Source: an uncultured bacterium (GTDB lineage: Bacteria > Verrucomicrobiota > Lentisphaeria > Oligosphaerales > Oligosphaeraceae). From it: a stretch of 5,220 bases of DNA. Of the stretch, positions 1-4,956 are shown in pieces. The stretch's first letter is position 1, and the number at the start of each line of letters is the position of its first letter. The stretch spans positions 1 to 5,220 of the forward strand of contig CACZQQ010000461.1 in the NCBI GenBank assembly GCA_902783355.1. The letters run 5' to 3'. Under the pieces are notes generated by a model. It was not told the DNA's origin. It saw only the letters and a list, made by a program, of their open reading frames with translations, and searched no databases. The position numbers and the translations under genes were made by a program.

Positions 1-1247
1 GCGACGTAGACGATGGCGGCGGAGGCCATGCCGTTGATGGCGGCGATGCCTTTGGAGGCCACCGCGACGATGGCGCCCACCACCCAGGCGACGATGGCCG
101 GCCAGTGCACGCACGCGAAATTCGCCTTCTCCAGGGGCTTGTAGGCGCCGAGACGGCGCACGAAGAAGTCGGCGATGATGATGGCGCCCACGGGCGGGAT
201 GATGGTGTTCAGGAAGCTCAGGTAGCTGACGAAGTGGTTGTTGAGCCAGAGGGCGGCCAGGGTGCCGACGATGCCGTTGATGAGGACCGTGTAGCGCTTC
301 GGCAGGCCCGTGATGTTGGAGAAGCCGAGGCCGGAGGTGTAGATGGCGTTGTCGTTGGTGGTCCAGATGTTGAGGCCGAGGGCGATGATGGCGAAGAGCA
401 GAAGCCCCTGCCTGAAGAGGACGTCGGAGATGTCGGCGACATTGTAGGTCATGGTGCCGACGGCGCCGAAGAAGAACATGAGGGAGTTGCCCAGGAAGAA
501 GGCGATGATGGTGGTGACGACGGCGATCTTGCTGTTCTTGGCGAAGCGGACGAAGTCGGGGGTGCAGGAGCCGCCGGAGATGAAGGAGCCGATGGAGATG
601 GCGATGGCCGTCGCCGCGCCGATGGCCGCGCCCGCCGCCGGCTGGTGGTCGAGCAGCAGGCTCCAGCCGCTGGTGCCGCCGAAGTCGGTGCCCAGGGCCT
701 TGATGGAGGAGAAGCCGCCCAGGACGATGATGGCGGGGACCGCGATGTAGGAGAGGACCGTCAGGCTCTTGATGCCGAAGTAGGCGGTGGAGGTCATCAG
801 GAGGCCGAAGACGATGTTGATGATCCAGAGGGCCGCCGTGCTGTCGGCGCAGGTGAACCCCTTCTCAATCAAGTACTTCTGCACAGGCAGGGAGAACATG
901 GCGACGCCGACGCCGAACCAGCCGACCTGCGTGATGCCCAGAAGGAAGCTGGGCAGGTAGGAGCCCTTGTTGCCGAAGGAGTACTTGGCGAGGATGTGGA
1001 TGGAGTCGCCCGTGCGGCCCGCGATGTAGGCCAGCGTGCCCGTGTAGCAGCCCAGAATCAGGTTGCCCAGCATGACGGCGCCCAGGAAGCCCTTGAAGGT
1101 CATGCCGACGCCCAGGCCGGCGCCCGCCCACATGGAGGCGGAGAAGAAGGTGAAGCCCAGCATGACGACCAGCATGGACCAGAAGCCCTTGCGGCTCTCC
1201 TGCGGGACGTTGCTGTATTCGAAGTCTGCACTTTGGTGGGTTGACAT
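1..1247 (-). CDS. codB: Cytosine permease CodB, 3' end cut by the window edge
   Basis: Inner-membrane cytosine importer of the NCS1 (nucleobase:cation symporter-1) family, by strong resemblance to E. coli CodB as I recall it. The frame reads MSTHQSADFEYSNVPQ and gives 415 residues before the window ends; E. coli CodB is about 419, so roughly 25 C-terminal residues are probably missing. CodB-like blocks are GFTFFSASMW (31-40), TQVGWFGVGVAMF (106-118), GSFISGGSCTPDFVRF (220-235), FFLGNSLMF (250-258), GLNIWTTNDNAIYTSGLGF (291-309) and IIPPVGAIIIADF (349-361). Hydrophobic segments run throughout, as expected for a 12-helix transporter. The start ATG (1247-1245) has an AAAGGA Shine-Dalgarno 11 nt upstream. 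It lies 70 bp downstream of the phosphoribosyltransferase gene on the same strand with no terminator between, so it is probably in the same operon. No cytosine deaminase (codA) is visible; it could lie beyond the left edge. Confidence 0.95.
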   Translation of the reverse strand, partial: MSTHQSADFEYSNVPQESRKGFWSMLVVMLGFTFFSASMWAGAGLGVGMTFKGFLGAVMLGNLILGCYTGTLAYIAGRTGDSIHILAKYSFGNKGSYLPSFLLGITQVGWFGVGVAMFSLPVQKYLIEKGFTCADSTAALWIINIVFGLLMTSTAYFGIKSLTVLSYIAVPAIIVLGGFSSIKALGTDFGGTSGWSLLLDHQPAAGAAIGAATAIAISIGSFISGGSCTPDFVRFAKNSKIAVVTTIIAFFLGNSLMFFFGAVGTMTYNVADISDVLFRQGLLLFAIIALGLNIWTTNDNAIYTSGLGFSNITGLPKRYTVLINGIVGTLAALWLNNHFVSYLSFLNTIIPPVGAIIIADFFVRRLGAYKPLEKANFACVHWPAIVAWVVGAIVAVASKGIAAINGMASAAIVYV

Positions 1248-1317
1248 GGCTGCTTTTTTCCTTTGTTGAGGGTGGGTTGGATTTTAGTTTATACGTAACA
1301 TACTGGAAACAAAAGAG

Positions 1318-2313
1318 TTACAATAGCATTTTCTCCATGCGGTTGAGCTGGCGGAGGGCGAGCTGGCGCAGGTCGGTGCCGGCGGGGAAGCGCGTGTCGT
1401 CGAGGCCGGGGAAGCGTTCATGGAGGAGCTGGCGGAAATCCATGCCGTGCTCGGCGAACTGGAGGTTCTGGCGCCAGTAGCCGATGACGTCCTGGATGTA
1501 GTCCTCCAGCCAGAAGGCGCGGGAGCCTGCGTCGTAGATGGTGCAGCGTTCCAGCGGATAGGCGGGGTCCTCGTATTGGGATTCGACGAATTCGGGAGCC
1601 ATGGTGGCGTTCCAGCGCAGGAGGTCGGTCCCCGTGAGGCGGACGGAGAGGGGGGTGCTGGCCTCGGCGCAGGTGAAGCAGCCTTCGAAATAGAAGAGCG
1701 TCGTCTGCTCGTAGCCCTCGAAGAGGTCGCGGCAGCGGCCGTCGATCTCCTCCAGGATCTCCTGCGCCTTCGCGCCGCCGAAGGTGAAGAAGACGATGGA
1801 GCGCAGGCGGATCTTCTGCTCCTGGGCGCTGCGCAGCAGCTCCTGCAGGGCGTATTTGAGGCTGGTGCCGGTGGCCACCACGTCGCCGATGACCAGGCTG
1901 GCGGTGGAGGGCAGATAGACCTTCTCGTAGTCGTTCTCGGTGATGTGCCAGTCCTCCGAATCGGCGGCGTCGCGGGCGCGCTGGGCGCTGATGAAGGCGG
2001 TGGCGTGGCGGTTCCAGCCGTAGGCGGCCGCCAGCGCCTCCCGCAGGCCGTAGTTGAGGCCGCCGCGCAGGATGTTGACGACGCAGGTCTCGCTCTCGCG
2101 CAGGGAGACCGTCTTCAGGCCGAAGACCTTGGCGCAGGCGCGCCGCAGCCTGTCGGTGTAGTCGCATCCGGCCACCTGGGGGTCGTTGCAGATGGCGCGC
2201 GTCTCAGGCGTGCTCACAATGCAGGAGACGACGTTGCCGCCGCCGGGCATCCGGTAGAGGGAGATTTCGGGGCTTTGGTGGATTGTCTCAAGGGCTGTCT
2301 TCATGGCTGTCAT
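1318..2313 (-). CDS. Uracil-phosphoribosyltransferase-like protein with long insertion/extension
   Basis: Probable PRPP-dependent phosphoribosyltransferase, 331 residues, cytosolic. The PRPP loop is LVIGDVVATGTSL (140-152), with the acidic D144 and the A-T-G-x-S core seen in uracil phosphoribosyltransferases (UPRT). An upstream VVNILRGGLNYG segment (78-89) resembles the UPRT I-L-R-A-G block. YDAGSR (260-265) resembles the UPRT uracil-binding G-D-A-G-D-R motif. Differences: UPRT is about 208 residues, and here the spacing between PRPP loop and DAG motif is about 45 residues longer, with a C-x-x-C at 212-215 (GCFTC) and about 65 residues after the DAG motif. A uracil salvage role is inferred from these motifs and from codB directly downstream; a regulatory role like PyrR, or another base substrate, is possible. 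The start is uncertain: ATG at 2313 and ATG at 2304 are both in frame and neither has a Shine-Dalgarno. The gene follows two leader terminators, so expression probably depends on antitermination. Confidence 0.75.
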   Translation of the reverse strand: MTAMKTALETIHQSPEISLYRMPGGGNVVSCIVSTPETRAICNDPQVAGCDYTDRLRRACAKVFGLKTVSLRESETCVVNILRGGLNYGLREALAAAYGWNRHATAFISAQRARDAADSEDWHITENDYEKVYLPSTASLVIGDVVATGTSLKYALQELLRSAQEQKIRLRSIVFFTFGGAKAQEILEEIDGRCRDLFEGYEQTTLFYFEGCFTCAEASTPLSVRLTGTDLLRWNATMAPEFVESQYEDPAYPLERCTIYDAGSRAFWLEDYIQDVIGYWRQNLQFAEHGMDFRQLLHERFPGLDDTRFPAGTDLRQLALRQLNRMEKMLL

Positions 2314-2320
2314 GCAGGCA

Positions 2321-2346
2321 AGAAAAAAGGGGGCTTTATGCCCCCT
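2321..2346 (-). terminator. Start-proximal intrinsic terminator (attenuator)
   Basis: On the minus strand, AGGGGGC (2346-2340) and GCCCCCT (2334-2328) form a 7-bp stem with loop ATAAA, followed by an uninterrupted run of Ts (2328-2323) and CTT. It is directional: the plus strand has no T run after the stem. The last T of the run is only 9 nt before the ATG at 2313, so it sits in the 5' leader of the phosphoribosyltransferase gene and not at the end of a gene. This position argues for conditional termination. Confidence 0.85.
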
Positions 2347-2390
2347 GAATGGAAAGTCGTCCGATGAAGCGGGAAAGGACTATGCCGCGC

Positions 2391-2431
2391 AAAAAAAAGT
2401 CGGCTTTCCTGACGGGACAGGAAAAGCCGAC
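2391..2431 (-). terminator. Strong intrinsic terminator in the leader (attenuator)
   Basis: On the minus strand, arms 2431-2418 and 2411-2399 (GTCGGC at the base, CCTG at the top) form a stem of 13 bp with one bulged base and a 6-nt loop, followed by eight Ts (2398-2391). It is a textbook Rho-independent terminator reading only leftward. It begins two nucleotides after the second hairpin domain of the leader and lies about 80 nt before the start codon. Either it attenuates the phosphoribosyltransferase-codB operon or it ends a short RNA made from the upstream promoter. Confidence 0.9.
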
Positions 2432-2520
2432 AAAGGCATCCGCGCCACTGCCCTCCTGGACAATGGCCCGAAGTCGCCTGGATGTCGTGGTCCGCGAGAC
2501 CATGTTCGTGTTCTATCCTT
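2432..2520 (-). ncRNA. Candidate structured leader RNA (riboswitch or protein-binding attenuator)
   Basis: Minus-strand RNA just before the first terminator folds by eye into two abutting hairpin domains. Domain A (2518-2480) has outer stem GGAT/ATCC, a 12-by-4 nt internal loop and inner stem TGGTC/GACCA with loop TCGCG. Domain B (2479-2434) has outer stem AGGC/GCCT, an 8-by-6 nt internal loop and a 10-bp stem (2467-2458 with 2453-2444, three G-T wobbles) capped by AGGA. The outer stems touch with no nucleotide between, allowing stacking. CGACA (2487-2483) could pair with TGTCG (2432-2428), the base of the downstream terminator, giving a possible antiterminator. I compared it from memory with purine, TPP, SAM, SAH, cobalamin, fluoride, ZTP, THF and guanidine-I riboswitches and found no match. 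The apex TCCAGGAGGGC faintly resembles the PyrR target A-R-U-C-C-N-G-N-G-A-G-G-Y-U but breaks its G-A positions. The ligand is unknown. Confidence 0.55.
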
Positions 2521-2573
2521 AGAAATAAAGAAGAGAGAGGCCTGGCTTGGAAGCCCTGCGCGTAAACGGCCAT

Positions 2574-2600
2574 ACTATAACGCGCTTTTCCATTTTCCAA
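2574..2600 (-). promoter_or_regulatory. Candidate sigma-70-like promoter of the phosphoribosyltransferase-codB operon
   Basis: On the minus strand, TTGGAA (2600-2595) and TATAGT (2579-2574) resemble -35 and -10 hexamers, but the 15-bp spacer is shorter than the usual 17. The predicted start near 2567 would give a leader of about 250 nt carrying both hairpin domains and both terminators. The -10 is flanked by an inverted repeat GCGCGT/ACGCGC (arms 2585-2580 and 2563-2558), which could be an operator. Confidence 0.45.
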
Positions 2601-2641
2601 AGCGTCCCTGAAAAGAGAAAACCGGATGGCCGCAAAGCGCC

Positions 2642-2716
2642 ATGATCCGCCCCGAAGAGCTCCTCCAGTCCAAGGCGCTGGCCGTGACGCTGGAGACGGC
2701 CTCGCCGCGTCGGTGA
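2642..2716 (+). other. 24-codon coding-like open frame, function unknown
   Basis: The frame reads MIRPEELLQSKALAVTLETA and ends in SPRR. Twenty-one of 23 codons after the ATG end in G or C (for example CTC, CAG, AAG, GCG, CTG, GTG), matching the codon use of the real genes here. There is no Shine-Dalgarno and no promoter that I can see. It could be the surviving 5' end of a decayed gene, a small peptide gene, or chance in GC-rich DNA. I do not recognise the peptide. Confidence 0.2.
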
Positions 2717-2770
2717 CGGGCGCGAAAAGAGCATGCGGTTTGCGTCGCGCGCGGCGCGGAAACGGGGCCT

Positions 2771-2784
2771 CGCATTATATTGCG
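2771..2784 (+). promoter_or_regulatory. Weak candidate -10/operator before the oxidoreductase pair
   Basis: CGCATTATATTGCG is a near-palindrome (6 of 7 pairs) forming an AT island in very GC-rich sequence 50-63 bp before the first oxidoreductase start. TATATT (2776-2781) could be a -10 box, but nothing like a -35 lies 15-19 bp upstream. A divergent promoter is needed somewhere here, and this is the best spot I can see. The rest of 2601-2833 shows no further clear signal. Confidence 0.25.
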
Positions 2785-2833
2785 TCGGACGACTTGTTTT
2801 GGTCCAATCCCATACGCCCCTCCTACATCCATC

Positions 2834-3763
2834 ATGAAAAGAACACAGAAGACAAAGCCTGTCAAAGTGGCCATCGTCGGCCTGGATACAAGCCATTCGG
2901 TGGCGATGCCGCAGTTGATGCAGGACCCCAAGACCAAGGCGGCCTTCAGGGTGCCCTCCCTGAAGGCGACGCGCTGCCTCCGCTTCGACACGCCCTTCCA
3001 GGGGAAGAAGGGGCTTGACGAACGGCAGGCCATCCTGGAAGGCCTCGGCATCATGGTGACGGAAGACTTCGACACCGCCGTCGCGGACTGCGACGCCATC
3101 ATGCTCGAAATCAACGACCCCGCGTTCCATCTGCCCTATTTCGAGAAGTGCGCCGAACTGGGCAAGCCCATCTTCCTCGACAAGCCCTACGCGGACACGC
3201 TGGACAATGCCCGCAAGATCGCCGACATCGCGCAGGCGAAGGGCATCCGCTTCTTCACCGCCTCCTCCCTGCGCTTCGACATCGATCTGCAGGAGACGCT
3301 CGCCCAGGCGCGAAAGGACAAGATGCAGGTTGCCACCGCCTGCGCGTGGGGGCCGGTGGGCCGCGCGCCGGCCGGCTCGTCGGTGGTCTGGTACGGCGTC
3401 CATGCCTTCGAGATGCTTCAGGAAATCATGGGCTGCGGCGCCATTGCCGTCAATGTCTTCGAAGACCGAAAGGGCTATGTCTGCCATGTGACCTATCCGG
3501 ACGGCCGCCGCGGCATCGTCGAACTGACCTACGGCGCCTACCGCTACGGCTGCCTCCTGCGCGACGACAAGGCCAACGAAGTGCTGTGCCGGGTCACGGG
3601 CCGCGTCCCCTACTACAAGATGCAGCTGGACCAGGTGGCCGCCTTCTTCAGGGAGGGCGTCCAGCCCGTCAGCATGGAGGCCTGCTTCGAGAGCATGGCG
3701 CTCCTGTCGGCGGCGGACCGCTCCGCCAGGACCGGCCGCCCGCAGCCCGTCTACACATGCTAG
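2834..3763 (+). CDS. Gfo/Idh/MocA family oxidoreductase, variant nucleotide-binding loop
   Basis: Probable NAD(P)-dependent oxidoreductase of the Gfo/Idh/MocA superfamily, 309 residues from the ATG at 2834, cytosolic, substrate unknown. The N-terminal Rossmann half begins KVAIVGLDTSH (11-21): the usual G-x-G-x-x-G loop is replaced by G-L-D-T-S-H, a variant I recall from some members of the family. The catalytic E-K-P motif appears as LDKPYA (115-120), keeping K117. The second-domain motif with the active-site histidine appears as WYGVHAFEML (186-195), with H190 kept and the usual following Asp replaced by Glu. At 309 residues it is shorter than the usual 330-400. I chose 2834 because KRTQKTKPVKVAIVG then begins just before the first beta strand; an in-frame ATG at 2780 would add 18 residues unlike the family. 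No Shine-Dalgarno is visible. It is 40 bp before a second member of the family. Confidence 0.85.
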   Translation: MKRTQKTKPVKVAIVGLDTSHSVAMPQLMQDPKTKAAFRVPSLKATRCLRFDTPFQGKKGLDERQAILEGLGIMVTEDFDTAVADCDAIMLEINDPAFHLPYFEKCAELGKPIFLDKPYADTLDNARKIADIAQAKGIRFFTASSLRFDIDLQETLAQARKDKMQVATACAWGPVGRAPAGSSVVWYGVHAFEMLQEIMGCGAIAVNVFEDRKGYVCHVTYPDGRRGIVELTYGAYRYGCLLRDDKANEVLCRVTGRVPYYKMQLDQVAAFFREGVQPVSMEACFESMALLSAADRSARTGRPQPVYTC

Positions 3764-3768
3764 GATGA

Positions 3769-3788
3769 ATTTGTAACATCTTGCAAAT
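3769..3788 (+). promoter_or_regulatory. 20-bp near-palindrome between the two oxidoreductase genes
   Basis: ATTTGTAACATCTTGCAAAT pairs with itself at 8 of 10 positions (one mismatch is a T-G wobble), centred between 3778 and 3779. It occupies half of the 40-bp gap, just before the AGGAG ribosome-binding site of the second gene. It could be a dimeric repressor site or a weak RNA hairpin that sets relative expression of the two genes. It lacks the central CG typical of LacI-family operators. Confidence 0.35.
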
Positions 3789-3803
3789 AAAGGAGTTATA
3801 ACA

Positions 3804-4904
3804 ATGAGGAAACTTCGCGTCGGCATCATTGGGCAGGGAAGAAGCGGCCGCGACATCCACCGCCGTGTGCTTTGCACGCAGCTCAACGCGTTGGAGCGCT
3901 TCGAGGTGGTTGCGGTCTCGGACACGATTCCGGAGCGCTGCCAGCCCTTCGAGGACGTGGCGATCCCGCAGGACTTCAAGGTGTATCCCGATTACAAGGA
4001 CATGCTGAAGGACAAGTCGATCGACCTCATCGTCAACGCGACGCGCAGCATGGACCACGTGCCCGTCAGCATCGAGGCGCTCAAGGCGGGCTTCCATGTG
4101 CTTTGCGAGAAGCCGCTGGCCGCCACCGTCGCCGCGGTGGACAAGGTGGTCGCCGCCGCCAGGAAGGCGAAGAGGCACTTCGCGGTCTATCAGCAGTCCC
4201 GCTTCCGCCCGACATTCCAGAAGTGCATGGAAATCATCAAGTCGGGCGTCATCGGCGAGGCCGTGCAGGTGAACATCCGCTTCAACAACTGGAGCCGACG
4301 CTGGGACTGGCAGACCTTGCAGGAGTTCGACGGCGGAGAAGTCATGAACACCGCCCCGCATCCTCTCGACATGGCGCTCCAGTTCTACGGCGACGGCGAG
4401 GCCGACCCCGAAAAGGTCGTCAGCGTCCTCCACAGCATCAATGTCTGGGGCGACGCCGACAGCTATGTCAAGCTGCTGCTGATCGGCAAGGGACATCCCG
4501 TCATCGACTTGGAGGTCTCCCATGTGGACGCCTTCCCCGGCAACGTCTTCGAGGTCTATGGCACCAAGGGCGGCCTCAAGGCCGACGGATGCACCGTGAC
4601 ATGGAAATACTACAGGCCGGAGGACGCGCCGCGCCACGAACTGGTGCGCGGGACTCTGCTGGGGCCGGGCAGGCTGCCCATCTATTGCGGCGAGACGCTC
4701 GACTGGTACGAAGGCAGCTGGACGGCGCCCGCGCAGGCCTGCAACCCCGCGCATTGGGGCGACATCTACTACACGCAGCTCTACGACGCCATCGTCAACG
4801 GCAAGAAGCAGGATGTGACCGTCGAGCAGGTGCGCCGCCAGATCAAGGTCATCGAGGAGTGCCACCGCCAGAACCCGCTGCCCAAGATGAAGAAGGGGAA
4901 ATAG
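3804..4904 (+). CDS. Gfo/Idh/MocA family oxidoreductase, canonical motifs
   Basis: Probable NAD(P)-dependent sugar or cyclitol oxidoreductase, 366 residues, a normal family length, cytosolic. The Rossmann nucleotide loop GQGRSG (10-15) fits G-x-G-x-x-G and is preceded by RVGII. CEKPLA (101-106) supplies the catalytic Lys (K103). GGEVMNTAPHPLDMALQ (177-193) fits the second-domain motif with H186 and D189. All expected catalytic positions are present, unlike in the upstream paralogue. The C-terminus is lysine-rich (KMKKGK). The start at 3804 has AGGAG (3791-3795) 8 nt upstream, the best ribosome-binding site in the window. It follows the first oxidoreductase by 40 bp with no terminator, so the two are probably one transcript and may act on related substrates. 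Specific substrate and symbol cannot be assigned from sequence alone; inositol-, glucose- and xylose-type dehydrogenases all share these motifs. Confidence 0.93.
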   Translation: MRKLRVGIIGQGRSGRDIHRRVLCTQLNALERFEVVAVSDTIPERCQPFEDVAIPQDFKVYPDYKDMLKDKSIDLIVNATRSMDHVPVSIEALKAGFHVLCEKPLAATVAAVDKVVAAARKAKRHFAVYQQSRFRPTFQKCMEIIKSGVIGEAVQVNIRFNNWSRRWDWQTLQEFDGGEVMNTAPHPLDMALQFYGDGEADPEKVVSVLHSINVWGDADSYVKLLLIGKGHPVIDLEVSHVDAFPGNVFEVYGTKGGLKADGCTVTWKYYRPEDAPRHELVRGTLLGPGRLPIYCGETLDWYEGSWTAPAQACNPAHWGDIYYTQLYDAIVNGKKQDVTVEQVRRQIKVIEECHRQNPLPKMKKGK

Positions 4905-4921
4905 ACTGTCAAGCGTCCCCA

Positions 4922-4956
4922 GTCGTTTTCGGCGTCCGCGGGGCGCCGAAAACGGC
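4922..4956 (+). terminator. Perfect stem-loop after the oxidoreductase operon, no T run
   Basis: CGTTTTCGGCG (4924-4934) pairs perfectly with CGCCGAAAACG (4944-4954), loop of 9 nt, extendable by a wobble and a G-C pair. It starts 18 nt after the stop codon of the second oxidoreductase. No T tract follows on either strand, so it may be a 3'-end-stabilising or non-canonical terminator and not a classic intrinsic one. Confidence 0.5.

Noticed and set aside
105..1244. 379-codon open frame on the plus strand over codB
   Set aside because: Composition is almost only A, D, E, G, R, V and Q, the signature of reading opposite a GC-rich gene; the minus strand clearly encodes CodB.
1248..1317. Internal promoter in the gap before codB
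   Set aside because: AT-rich with a TATAAA on the minus strand, but no -35 at a workable distance; read-through from the upstream gene is simpler.
1420..2367. 315-codon plus-strand frame opposite the phosphoribosyltransferase
   Set aside because: Low-complexity antisense shadow; the minus-strand frame carries the PRPP-binding motif.
2444..2467. PyrR binding site at the hairpin apex
   Set aside because: The core G-A positions of the PyrR consensus are changed, and the fold is a simple 10-bp stem with a tetraloop without the expected bulges; kept only as a hint.
2434..2518. Cobalamin-riboswitch-like CCACTG and AAGTCGCCTGG segments on the plus strand
   Set aside because: Only loose resemblance to conserved cobalamin boxes, and both terminators and the regulated gene are on the opposite strand.
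2519..4865. Long minus-strand frames (486 and 398 codons) opposite the oxidoreductases
   Set aside because: Antisense shadows of genes with complete family motifs; no family motifs of their own.
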